Shown: positions 32,836 to 44,726 of the stretch, piece by piece | Position numbering within the stretch: position 1 is the first letter of the stretch | Layout: every line of letters starts with the position of its first letter | NCBI GenBank assembly: GCA_003415625.1 | Contig: PYIU01000006.1 | Location: 1,860,001 to 1,924,000 of the forward strand | DNA from: Aquanectria penicillioides | Taxonomy: Eukaryota > Ascomycota > Sordariomycetes > Hypocreales > Nectriaceae | Length of the DNA stretch: 64,000 nt | Reading direction: 5' to 3' | Made by a program: the position numbers and the translations under genes | The notes under the pieces: generated by a model | The model's database searches: none | Told to the model about the DNA's origin: nothing | What the model saw: the letters and a program-made list of their open reading frames with translations, nothing else

Positions 32836-35800
32836 CTTGACCCCTTCAAGCTTCCAAATGATGGCCAGGACTCAAATGGCCGCCGGCAGAGAGCAGGGAC
32901 GGCCAGAAAGAAAAAAAAAATTCTGCTTCGTGATGCGTGCGGATCGAATGATCCACGATAACGGATCTGGTGGGCTTCTGGAAAAAACCCGGGTTTTGCT
33001 GCCCTCGCCGTGTCCGTCGTCTCCGCCAACCCCGTATTGACCCCGTTGTCCCCGGAGCGCTCCTCCACCGGAGCCCACCACAGACCCCTGGAATCCAAAG
33101 ACCCCCTGTCTGCCACCCAGTTTGTTTGCCATGCTGCCAGCGCTGCCTCGTGGCCCGGCATTCCGCTCTAAGCCGTAGGCAATGGGTCTAGATGAGCAAC
33201 GAGGTGTCTTTGACATGCCACGGCTATGAAAATTTGCCCATATCGTCATATTTCGGGCTGGAATTGGAGGGAAGACATGGGATTTTCATTCACAAGGGTC
33301 TCCAGGTGTCTGGGACCATGTACCCGGTTCGCCCGCTGGAGTGGGACGTCCAATCAACCGGGGGATCGCCCTCTCATCCAGACCTTTGGGAACGCAGCTC
33401 GACGCTTACCAGGGTGTGATTTCCCACTAGGCCTCTTTTGCGGCCCTCCCACCCCCAAGGCTTGATTGCCTCAGCGTCTCGACGCTTTTGCCTGGGGGTT
33501 TGTCATTGCAGAGCAAACATTCCTTTCCAGGGAAGGGGCATTGTCGTTGTCGCCAAGAGGCCTGGTGATGATGAAGTCCCCATTGTTGACCCAGTCACCC
33601 AGTGGCACTGTCGGTGATCCTGTGATGGGACTGCCAGGACCCCAGGAGATGATGGGCGGATGAATGAGCGCGCTTCCGGGTGCCAAACAGGCCTTTCGTT
33701 CCCGGTCAGCCGTCCGACAACGATGGCAGCCATGATTCCCAATATCTAGAGTCGTCTCAGCTTACGTCCCGGTGGCCTTGGGGTCTTGTTGTTCCGACTT
33801 CCACACCAAGGTTCATCCAAGCCGCCTCAGCCTGTTGTATATGCCTGGCCAGCGTTTTGAGAACCCCCTTGCCACTGCCACCCCAGTCCTCCCGCCGGGC
33901 GCGCGCAGTAGCATGGGAGATTCGCGGCAGTCAGGGACGGAGGGCGTTTAACCTCCGCGCACCCCCGCTTCCTCATTACCTGCCCTTGCCATCTTGGTCG
34001 TGCCCCTGGTCCAGGTTTGGCCAGGGCTTCGATCATACCCTTGACCAAGCCCGCCCAGCTCTCCCACTTGTTTGCCCAAATTTGGCAATCACCACATGAG
34101 ACGCCTCGTCACATTTTCTCCCACGCCGAGCTCTCGCACCCCACCGTCAGCCTGTCCATCACCTTCTGTGGCTGCCTCTAACGAAGGGGGATAGTGCATC
34201 CCGTATGCGGCCTGGAGACGTTGGCTTGCTAGATACTGTCGTTGATTCCCAACCCGACATTCTTAACGCCGACCGTAGTCGAGACGTGCACTGAATTTTC
34301 TCGGCACTTTCGACGCGGCCTTGGTTATCTTTGGAGCCGTGCATTAAGGATGCCGCTTGGCGAGCGCCTTGTCTACCCTGCGACACTTGCGACTGAGAGA
34401 AAGGTGCCGCTATGGCCTGGAGGTGACCCGGCCAGGGCAGCTATTCCAGCCCTGTTTGTCCTCCGTGAGGCGGCTGCAGCGCGCCTCGAATGCCTTACCA
34501 TGGTACCGGGTCGCCCTCCAACTCTTTCTAGTTTCCTACTGGGAGGCAACCTCCAATCCTCAAGCCAGACAATCCTGAATTGGGATGTCACCCGAGAACT
34601 CAGACCAGGTCATCTACATGTCCAACATCCCAAGGGCAAGGCTGGAGCGCAGATCGGGGCACACCTCTGAGGTCCATCGATGCCCATCTCCAAACCTGCA
34701 TCCTAGATCGGGAAGGCCCTCAAAGGCCAGGACCAGACTGCCATCGCACATGTGACCTTGTATTGTTCTTCCCCACCATTTATGATAGATCAAAGCAGCG
34801 AATATCGCAATTCTTGGACGAGACGCAATACATCGGAATTGATTAGGAGCTGAGGCGGGTGTGAGGAGCCCCACGAGGCGAAAGGATGGCTGCACCAGCT
34901 CGCTCGGCAGTTTTGGAAAGAGGAGCAAGTCGCTGTCAGCTTCACGTCAAGGTCCGAACCTTGAACCTTGATACACATCCTTAAGGACATCATGGGATCC
35001 ACCACTAGGCTCTGGATAACCAGAGTATAATCGAGATTTTGCTGCGTCAAGACCCGCGATGTGATGCACGGCTGCCAATGGTTCTCTCTGAAGTGGAAAT
35101 GCCTACTGGATCCGGTTTGACATTGGTGTGATACATCATTTTTGTGTGCTCTTTTTCATTGAGGGTGGTTTTAGCTCATAATAGAAACGCCACACCCCCC
35201 CTTCACGCCCCATAACGGCAGGCATGAACCCTGGGTAAACTGAGGGCGCCTCGCTAAATTCCCATCTTTCCTCACGCGCCGTCGGCCGAGAAAACAACAC
35301 CGTCTTTGTTGGAGGGCACCGTTATGAATATGATATGCACGACCGTCCACCATTCGTCAATGAAACCGTGTCCCGTGATACCGTGACGATGCCGGAGGGC
35401 TGAGACGCCGCAACCAGGGTCACCCCCGATCTTGGGGGCCCGAAGAATCTCGGACACAACCAGCTCCGTCACTCATGGACTTCGATAGTGGCAAGGATGA
35501 GCCAAAAATGAGAGAGAATATGATAGATCTTGATCATCAAGGAGGGGAGATAAAATTGTTGTGGGAAAGTTGCGGTGGTGATAATTGTAAGTAATAAAAA
35601 CGTGGGCATCTTTGGCTGTGGACTACCTAGTTGGAGCACTTAGCCGTTGGAGAGTGTGCCTGTTACTAACAAGGACCACTGTTGCCCGACATTGCCCGCC
35701 TTCCGCTCAACGCCACATGGGTCGCAGACCAAACCCTGGCCGTTTGGTAGATGTAGTTGAGGAGAGGCGCTGGTTGTGGTCATCGTGTGACGGACCTTGC

Positions 35801-38207
35801 CAGCGCGAGCACGCACGGGATGCCTGGACTCTGGCCGTCAAGGTTCCCCTTCTGTTTAGGATTTGAGGTTTGGAGCCCTCTTCGTAGCCGTCGAACGAGA
35901 CAGCTCGGCGTCTGGGGAAAAGGGTCTCCGACGTTGAGGCTCAGAAAGGGAGCGGCTTTTGGGGTCAACGGGGACGGCAGAGCCGACGTGGCGGAGCGGA
36001 CAATCCATACGCAGTGCATATGTCCTTGGCTCAGGCGGCGGACCGAGGCGCAGGGCCTTCAGCAACGGGCTCGCCCTCAGGTTCGGGTACGGCAAGAGTG
36101 GAGAGGACGATTGGATGTGCGAGACCCCCACATTTGTCTCCCAGCATCCCGCTTCTGACCTTGATATGGAAGTCGGGGCATAATACTGTCTGGATTACTT
36201 TGTCGCGATAATACAACGTACATAGTATAGGCCCGCAGGTTCAGGTGACGGGGGTTGCCAAGGTTGGGCCGGCTCTGCTGAGCAAATCGAATTGCAGTCC
36301 CCAAATGTGATTATCAGTTTGTTGGCATCCCTTGCCTCGCGCCTTAGACAGCTGGGTGGCTCTCAGCTCACAGCTCATACATGAGAGGTAACCCGCCACT
36401 CAGTGACTCAGCCCTTCACACTCAAGTGCCGAGTTCGTGTCGACCCTCCATCCTAGGCCAAGACTGGGACGGGGTTGGCATGTTGATGCGAGTCGCAGGT
36501 TTACGAGCGAGGATGATGGGTTTTGCAAGACCCGGAGAAGCCCTAGCCATCAGGTACCGCTGCTTGGGAACTGGTGGGCGGCGAAATCGCGTGCATACAT
36601 AGTAGTGTCGTGCTCATGCTCATTTTGGGCTGCCAGCCCACGATTGGCCCGCATCAAAAGGCACAAGAAGAGCATCTGGAATCTGTGATTGAACGAATAA
36701 GAGATGCATGATCCTAGCTCGTGGCCCGTGAGCACAGATGGGCCACCCCCTTGGTTGTTAGCTTTCATCTGAAAAAAAGAGAGGACACGCCCTGTGTGGC
36801 TGACTCCACCCCACGCCCACGCCCACATCCACATCAATGTCCACGCCCCGTGGACCCCGGCAGACCTGAGAGCGGCGCATTCGCTGAAGGAGGGGACGAG
36901 GCTCGGAGTGGTTATTTGACGGTCCTGGTATGTCAGAAGGCCAATTCCCCAAATTTCGATAGTGCCGCGTGCGGCGATGACCTTTGTGGATGGCAGATGG
37001 CAGATGACAGGCAGACGACTGAGGCAAAGGCTGAAGCCGGCCGGGTATTGACCGGACAGGAACATGATGACCCAAAACGGCCACGCGGGCCACGCGCTTG
37101 GAAGCTGGTCCTGGTTGTGTCTGCATTGACAGACCTCCGAGCCCGGAATTGAGATTATGGTTGTGATTGGGACAGACGAAGATGAAGCCCGTTTCTAAAG
37201 ATGGAGGCGGTTGGGCACGGGTGGCAGAGTCCGTTTAATTGTGAGGAGCCGGCGCCAACTCTGTTCTGTTCCAAATGTTTGATGTCAGGCCTCGCCTCTG
37301 GCTCTGGGAGGTTTGGCAATTGAGGAAACAAAGAATGGGGGCCACGAGCAATTGAGACAAGTACGCTAGTACCGATTAGGTAATTAGTCTTTCCTCTGCT
37401 CCAAGATTTGCCTACCGATTTAGCACGACGACGGCGTTCATCCTGGGTCCAGTGACTCCAGTCGGCAGTCGGTAACTACCTAGTGGCAGGAGCGAACGGT
37501 TGACAGGAATAGCCTATCACTGTGCACCGTACTGTACACACCTACTTTATGTACGGGAAACGGCCAGGACGGGAGAACGCGTGCACACTGTAGCAGGAAC
37601 CAACGTTTGCACTTACCTTAGCCAGCAGGTCAGAACAGCTGTAGCCTTTAGCCACAGTGGCCACAATGTTGGAAGGACGCCCGTCTAAAGGGCTCATTGG
37701 AAGATGTCAGATGTCTTGCTTGGAAAGACGAGGGTGCGCCCAGCGTTGCGGATCCCCAGCCGGCAAACTCAGAACTGGCAAAAAGCGCTCGACCGTTGTG
37801 TCTCCCGAGCCGGCCCTAGCAGCCGCTGTAAGGAGTTTGAGAGGCGCTGGTTGAGACGAACTAGACGGTTCTACCACCTCTCCCTCCTCCCCTCTTAGAA
37901 GCTTGAAGCGGATGGTGCTTAAACATGATGACTGGAGGGGGCGACTCCACGATGATCCACCACTCCATAGAGGGCCAGCAAATAACTAGCAGAGATTCAA
38001 CAGAGGCCCAATACCTAAACTGCCTATGGACGGGCGATACTGGGAACATCGTAGAACCAAGCGAGGCGGTCGAACAGCGGACACGCAAGGGAGCCGATGA
38101 TGATGCGCTCGCGGAGCCAGAACCATCGTGGCAAGCCTTACCCCATCAAGCTCCAGCATTACGGATACGCTGGTTATCTTGCGTAGGGACATCATAGCAT
38201 AGTTACG

Positions 38208-38257
38208 GCACAGCACAGCACAGCACAGCACAGCACAGCACAGCACAGCACAGCACA
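38208..38257. repeat. (GCACA)10 minisatellite
   Basis: Ten near-perfect pentamer units of GCACA. The pentamer unit is not a multiple of three and there is no gene here. A shorter related GCACA patch occurs at about 49152-49165. Confidence 0.95.
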
Positions 38258-40108
38258 ACGCAGCGGTCCAGGTGACGGTCCCAGGCACAACTCAACTACC
38301 GCATAACGCCGGGCGACGGGATCATCGGGGCCCGCAACACCCACCAGCAGGGTCTTTTCACTGCGGAAGCCGCCGTCATCTTGTGGACAACGGAGAGGGC
38401 GCCAAACCAAGAACCGGCGCCGTCAAGCGGGCCCCAAGTCGGCTGGCCTCGCGGTGGAGGCAAGTCCCGAGCCAGCTGACGACAGTGTCGTTGTCGCCGC
38501 GATAGCGGTATTGATTGGGCAAACCTGCTTGAGACCTCTGCCCCAGAGGCATTGCCGCTGAATTGCGATTCACATCAGCGCCGAGCAGCAGCGAGACATG
38601 GAATCAGACAGATGCGCGCACGCCGGCTCAAGACACCGTACCGCCGCCAGACATGACCAAAACGGAGGGTCCAACTCACTCAACTGAACCAGGCTTTTGG
38701 TCTCGTCGCAAACTCCCCCAACGGTATATTTGACGGAGACCACCGTCCAGTACTGCCGGTGCCAACAACCGGCACCAACAGCCGGCCCCAAGCCATAGCC
38801 CAACACCGGTCCTGTCCGGGCTGAGCGAGGCCAGGATGGAGAGCAGAGGAAGAGAAAAAAAATTCGAGATTGGATACCAGGCCCCAGGGATATCCCCGGC
38901 TCCTCTCAACCATCACCAAGTCTGCGACCACGCCCTTCTCCACGCCCCCTCCACCTTGCCCAAGCTCCAAGCTCCCCAGCGCCGGCGCCTTTTTTAGCGT
39001 CTCAAGACCCTTGTCAAGATCCCGCGTCCCAATGCCACACCCACGTCCCTAAACTCGACTTCACGTCTGAGTTGGAAAAGAAAGCATCTCCAAAGATGAG
39101 ACCTGATAGGGACCGACAATGGCAACATGGCAGAAGCAATGTCGCTGGGGGCATTGACCTTGTGTCTGTTTGAGTCCTCGTCACTGGTGTTTCATTCGTT
39201 CTCCGCCTCCACCAGCCAGCGGCCGCCAGTGGCGCCGTGAGCCCGGAAGTTGAGCAACGAAACCCGGGAAAGACCAGCAGGTTCGAGAGGGTCCTTCTTA
39301 GAGGAGGGGGCTTGTTGGGATCCCCCAAATGTCTCATCTGCGCCTATGAGTTGCCAGACGGGCTGCTATCAGAAAGACAGACAGACAGACATACAACATT
39401 TCATAGCGGAGTCTGGACAGAGCAAGGCTTGACATGGGTGAGCTAGTCGTCTCCCCTCCCCCCCAAAGCCAAGCCTCTCGGTGACATCCTTGCTCCCCTC
39501 CTTTGATCACCTCGCAGCGACCCAGAAACTCATCCTGACCCTGGTCTCGCACCTGGGTATGGTGGGTGTCCTATCCCACCCCCCCTGATCCACCCCTAGT
39601 GCCCGTCCGTCGGTGGGGGGTTTGAGAGTTTCCAACCCACAACCCAGGCCAGCATAATGACGAGACCTGGATCACATTTCTCTCTATCCCGGAGCCTGGT
39701 CAGAGAGGTACCAAGAGCGAGACCCGCTGAGAGAGGATCTCCGAGGTTTACCGCTCGATTGGCTTGAGAGATTCGACCCTTGTCGCACATCAAGCGGCCT
39801 CGCAAATCCATCGGATATATGTACTTGTGTGCCTCGCTCCCCAGATCTCCAACCTTCCAGTCGATCCCGTCTCACACAAGACCTCGTCAGCCACCGCGAC
39901 CAAACACTTGCGACATCGTCTTTCCTTTTCACATACATATATCCCCGTGGCCCTTTGCTTTGGTCTCAACTCTCTCTTCTCTTTGGTCTCACTCCAATCA
40001 TACCAAACATCAGGATCACCTTCCAACTTCCGTCACAAACAGAGACTCCTTACATCTACACGGAACCCTTCCTTGTGTTTATTCTCTTGAGAAATACCTC
40101 TTTACTTT

Positions 40109-40137
40109 GTCAGTCTTGCTTCAAAGGCAAGACTGAC
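40109..40137 (+). promoter_or_regulatory. Perfect 11-bp stem-loop in the azf1 leader
   Basis: GTCAGTCTTGC at 40109-40119 and its exact reverse complement GCAAGACTGAC at 40127-40137 enclose a 7-nt loop (TTCAAAG). It lies 70 nt before the azf1 ATG and 13 nt before an in-frame near-cognate CTG. If in the mRNA it would form a stable 5'-leader hairpin able to slow scanning. As DNA it could be a dyad binding site. It could also lie inside a 5'-UTR intron ending at the CAG at 40202-40204. Confidence 0.6.
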
Positions 40138-40207
40138 TTGATCCGTCAAACTGGCTCTAACCGCACAACCCACGGCGCCTCCCAACTGGGGACGCTGGCC
40201 CCAGCAA

Positions 40208-41893
40208 ATGCACGGCGACTACTCCATGATGGAGGCACCAGCGATGATGCCTTTTGACAACCGAACGACCACTTCTGCTCCCATCCAGCGATCCGTTATG
40301 GCCCCTCAATACATGGTCCCCAATTCCTACAGCTCTGCTCCCATGAACAGCATCGCCGCACCTCATTACCAGGCTCCCAACCCGTACCAGTTTGGTGGTT
40401 ACCATGGACCTCCCACCCCCCCTCACCAGTCTCCTCCATTCAAGCCTGAATACCACGACCGCCGAGTTATGGGACCCGACAGCGACAACGGTCGAACTCT
40501 GCCTTTCCCCCGGGACACGAAGCACCCGTACGGAGAGCAGGCGCCCTCCCCAGCCAGAAGCGACTCCCAGGTCTCTACTGCGCGATCCGTGGGCACGAAC
40601 CCAACCCTGACATCTAAGACTATCACCTCCAACGAGACCATCAACCCTGCGGACCAGGTTAACTTTGATACCGACGTGGATGAGCTTATGAAGGCTATCC
40701 AGCGAAGGGCAGACAAGGAAGCTGCCTCTGGTTCCGCTCTCACTCCTGCTTCGGCTGTGACTGCGCCTGCACCTGCACCTGCACCTGCGCCTGCGCCTGC
40801 GCCTGCGATCGCACAGCAGCCGCTTACTCCCGGAATGTCTCCCTCGTCTGAGGCATCCATGGAGCAAGGTACACCTGCCCAGGCGGAGGGAAAGGTTTCC
40901 CGCAAGCGGTATGTGTGCAACGGTCCCAACTGCAAGAAGAGCTTCACCCAGAAGACCCATCTCGACATTCACCGCCGAACTCACACTGGCGACAAGCCCT
41001 ACGTAGGTTCACATTTGCAAAATTTACCGTCTCAAAATGCTGACTTTGATACAGAACTGCGACTTCCCTGGATGCAAGCTGACATTTTCTCAACTTGGCA
41101 ACCTCAAGGTAAGATTAACCATCGTCTAAACACACGGAAGAGAATCTAATGTATATCCTAGACTCATGTGCGCCGCCACACCGGCGAGCGACCTTACTCA
41201 TGTGACAAGTGCGGTCGACGATTTGCCCAGCGAGGCAATGTTCGCGCTCACGAGCAGACCCATCAGGGACTTAAGCCATTCATCTGCAAGCTGGATGATT
41301 GCAACAAGACGTTTTCCCAGCTGGGCAACATGAAGGTAAGCACACTCTCGACGCATTTGACCTGCCCACAAGCTAACGAAGCCCGCCAGACTCACCAGAA
41401 CAACTTCCACAAGAAGACTCTCAAGACCCTCACTACCAAGTTCGCCCAGATGCTTGCCTCTGGTGCGGAAATCCCCGAGGCTGACCGTGACTTGTTTGAG
41501 TACTTCGCCACTCACTACAAGAACAGCAACAAGGGCATCAAGGGACGTGGAAAGGCCCGCACTGTCGCTGAGCGCAAGAGCAAGGCTGCTTCCCACTCGC
41601 CACCTGCTTCTGCTGTCACCGCTCAGTACCCCCTCCCACAGATCCCTCCCCCACAGCAAGCGCATCCTCACCAGCACCATGCTCTGTCTCACCCAGGTAG
41701 CCTGGCCGCCTACAGCATGAGCCGAGGCCACCCCAACATGATGAGCAACCTGCAGAGGGAGCATCACACCGGCGGCTATGAGATGTTTGAGATGGACGGA
41801 GAACACCATCCCGTCCAATCATCCAACCCAAACGGTCTCATGTATGAGGATGAGCATGCTCGTGAGATGAGCTTCACCGAGCGCATGTACTGA
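40208..41893 (+). CDS. azf1: Azf1-type C2H2 zinc-finger transcription factor
   Basis: Nuclear DNA-binding regulator. Exons 40208-41002, 41055-41108, 41162-41335 and 41390-41893; introns of 52-54 bp; 508 residues from this ATG. Four C2H2 fingers: 235-260 (CNGPNC, THLDIHRRTH), 265-289 (CDFPGC, GNLKTHVRRH), 295-317 (CDKCG, NVRAHEQTH) and 323-348 (CKLDDC, GNMKTHQNNFH). Introns fall inside the finger block. After finger 4 comes the Azf1 signature KKTLKTLTTKFA...FEYFATHYKNSNKGIKGRGK, as in yeast Azf1 (carbon-dependent regulator of cyclin and cell-wall genes). The N-terminus is Pro/Tyr/Ser-rich with an Ala-Pro repeat near residues 188-200; the C-terminus is His/Pro-rich. Codons upstream of the ATG are open and protein-like back to 40142, so an N-terminal extension is possible. 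Confidence 0.95.
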
Positions 41894-43663
41894 GTGAGAA
41901 GGCATGTTTATGAAATGATGATGATAAAGACGAATGACCTCGCCCCTATCAACGGGGCCGACTGGCTTCACAGGAAGAGGCATACAAAAAAAAACCGGAT
42001 TAATCATTAACTCCGGCAATCCAAGGACGAAACAGAACAGCGAGGGCGGCAAACCAGCATGCTATTTTTTTCCTTTTCTTTTTTTCTTTTCTTTTTTGGC
42101 GTGTCAATACTTGGGGTCGGCGGTGTGTTCTGTTGCACTTTGCACCAGATAGAAAACGATCAAAAAACGACAGGGAGGCTTTAACGGAGTCGAAAATGGA
42201 TCGCTTGGCTGAAGGCCAGCGATACGGGGAGTTTTCTCAATACGAAAGTATCTTCTTTCGAGGTCGGTTGTCTGAACATTCTTGCACATGGGTACTATCC
42301 CATTGGGGTTGCCCTTCCCCATATTGCGGACTTTGATACCAATCATCGCTATCCCCTTTGTTCTTCACTTCGTTTTGCAAAATGTCTTTTGCTTTCCTGT
42401 ACAACAGTGGAGGCCTGTTCTGAATTTTGTTGCTCTATTCTAATCATTCAATCCTGGGTTGGAGCGTTTGTATGTCTGTTCTTTTTTTTTTCTCTCCCTG
42501 GGGTGGATGCAAGGGAGAACTGGATGGGTGGCTTGGTCTGTGGTCCCGTTAGTGGACATGTCCTTTGACTAATTGGTCTGGACTCAGCACTTGGGAAAAG
42601 CGGTCCCAACCACGAGAGGCTTTTTGTTTATTCGTATTTTCTTTGCTCTATTTTGCAACCGGTTTGTTTGCAGTGCGCTTAGGTGGAGGAAGATAGTGGG
42701 GGAACCGCATTGCATCACGGGGTTACTAGACCTCCGGGGAGCATTGGTGCATGGCATTGGAGTTTCTAGACTCAAGGGCGACGGAGCATTTGGGTGGTTG
42801 GCATGGGATTGTGGCTGGGAAAGGGCATCATCGACCCTGGAAACACCGGTTCCTCGGCGTCAAGTACAGTAGACGGCTTTAATGAATTGAACTGCACTAG
42901 TTTTTACAGAAGACATGATATCCCAGTCCAAACCAACTTGTGACTTGCATGATCCTGGTAACAGAAAGGGTTCTGGGTCTGCTGCGCGGAGTTCCTCCAA
43001 CCACGCGCCTCCACATATGGCAAGCTTTTTGTACAAGGCGCTTGCAACTTGGTGAGCCCTAAGAAACTAAGACCATGTGGCTCCCCACTATCAAGACTGA
43101 AAGAGGAGGAGCCATAGAATACGGATTGGTTCACTGTTTACGACACCAGCATGCGAGATAGAAGAGAAAAAAAAAAAATAGGGGTTTAAACGTAGAGAAC
43201 AAATGCCGCAGCAACCTCTTTACACGAATGCGTCGTGTCATGCGGCCCCGCCAGTGCTAACCGCTAGATCATGGTCTCTCAGCTTATCGGTCTAGATTAT
43301 CGGTCTAGAGGGTGAGGTCTTCATCTACATTTCCGGAGAAAGGAGAATGTGACGGCGAGCTTGACCTGTTACGGCCGTGGGAGCGGACAAGTCGGCTTGG
43401 ACGGATATTAGTGGTGTTTCCAGCCTGGTCTACTGGCTGGCTCTTTTTTTTTTTTCCTCGTCCCTCGCTCTCGTTGGGCTAGGAGTGCTTATACTAGACA
43501 AGTGGTCGGGCAGCAATTTTCACTGCGCCCGGTAGATGAGCTGGACGGCGGTAACGGGGACACGAAGATAGCGTAGAGGTAGAGAAAATTGGTGAGGGGA
43601 GGGAGGGGGTTGGGGATCACCGAGAGGATTTGTGACGCAGACATGTGTTGTGGATTTGGATGT

Positions 43664-43912
43664 CTACCTAGCCCCATCTAGCTGCGAGACAAGTTTCTGT
43701 AGAAGTGTCGGGTTTCCTTCTAGACGGTGAACAAGGCCCTGTAATGGAACCTCTAGAAAATGCGACTGCATGTGCCTGTTTCCGGCGATGTGGCTGGACC
43801 CCTCCTCATATTCACCGCTCTTGAAAAAGTTGGTGAAGAAGCGTGGCACGTCGAATCTGGGGCTGCGATCGTCTCCATACAGCAATGTAACGACCTTGAA
43901 GGCCTCTCAGAG
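43664..43912 (-). pseudogene. Protein-like open fragment, possible gene relic
   Basis: An open minus-strand stretch of about 80 codons reads like a genuine globular protein (VVTLLYGDDRSPRFDVPRF, later FLEVPLQGLVHRLEGNP), unlike the low-complexity ORFs around it. It is closed upstream by TGA just before 43912 and ends with TAG at 43664. No family is recognised and no convincing upstream exon found; an acceptor-like AG lies at the 5' edge. It could be a decayed gene remnant, a last exon, or chance. Confidence 0.25.
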
Positions 43913-44485
43913 TTACAATGACGAGCATATGTTTGTCTCATCCCGTCTGCAGTGGACGACGCAGCGCATGCTCACCGCCCGTTGACAAGAATGTACTGCA
44001 CTGTATTTGAAGGACACACATACGACGAGTTGGCAGTGGCCATGCGTTCCTCCAAACGGGGGATTGATTAACCCAGCGCTGGGGATACAGACGCAGAGAC
44101 GCAAGCCATCTATCTGCGGGTTGGTCTAGCCGACAGGTTACCTCCACAACAGGTGCAAGATGGGGGGGTTTGCTGTGGTTGATCGGTTGGGCTAGAACAT
44201 GTAGACCCCCCCCGCCGCGTACCTTATTATTGTTGCGAGAGAGGAAGTGGGCTCTAAAGCAAACGTGGTTTGCAGGGCTCAGCGCAGTGGAATTTTCAAC
44301 AACGGCCGTTTCAGCTCGATAACGGGGCTAAGGAAAGGTCAAGGAGAAAGGGGAAATGAGAAAAGAGACACTATCATTATAGTCCGTACGTAGTAGTTTG
44401 TCCAAGGGGATGCGCATCGCATCGTATCGTCCCTTGGCCCCCTCCGGAGGTTCCCAGTGGGGGCACAGGCTGGTTGCGCGATAGC

Positions 44486-44515
44486 GATTCATTCATTCAT
44501 TAATTCATTCATTCA
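44486..44515. repeat. (ATTC)n microsatellite
   Basis: Seven ATTC units with one TAATTC interruption, in non-coding sequence downstream of urm1. Confidence 0.9.
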
Positions 44516-44726
44516 CGCCCGAACGGCTGAAGAAGGGCTTGCGAGTTTGTACTGGCTGGACTAGGCCAAGATTTCTTCAATCTCTCCGTCTCCTGCTCCG
44601 CCCAACAGGTCCTCATGCAAGGGAGATTTGAAAAACAATACCACTGTTGCTGCAACTGAATCTTCAGGACAGGACACGCCGACGAGTGGCCGACCCGCAC
44701 AGTGACACGACGGCAAAGCCAAGGGC

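Larger units (their letters stand above)
17525..40108. other. Gene desert of about 22.6 kb upstream of azf1
   Basis: No coding sequence I can support on either strand. The longest ORFs (for example 22259-23182 minus, 36550-37065 minus, 24544-25044 plus) are low-complexity or lack any domain, conserved motif or plausible splice-linked neighbours. The DNA is not notably AT-rich or visibly RIP-mutated; it is GC-moderate with many homopolymers and microsatellites, listed separately. TACCTAGG/TACCTAAG-like words cluster at 29453-29625 and TACTCCGTAC-type words recur there. I found no tRNA, 5S, snRNA or SRP signature that holds up. It could hold distal regulatory DNA or long non-coding transcripts for azf1. 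Confidence 0.6.
41894..44726. other. Intergenic, azf1 to urm1 (convergent)
   Basis: About 2.8 kb. T-rich 3' flank of azf1 at 42060-42110 and 42480-42491, T-run at 43447-43457, direct repeat of TTATCGGTCTAGA at about 43284-43310, and an (ATTC)n tract at 44486-44515. One short protein-like open stretch on the minus strand (43664-43912) is listed separately. Otherwise nothing is seen. Confidence 0.5.

Noticed and set aside
40157..40984. 275-codon ORF antisense to azf1
   Set aside because: Shadow of the real zinc-finger exon; Arg/Gly-rich composition with no motif.
43225..43275. tRNA A-box-like sequence on the minus strand (CTAGCGGTTAGCAC)
   Set aside because: No matching B box with a 7-nt T loop and no acceptor stem within the expected distance; at most a tRNA-related relic.
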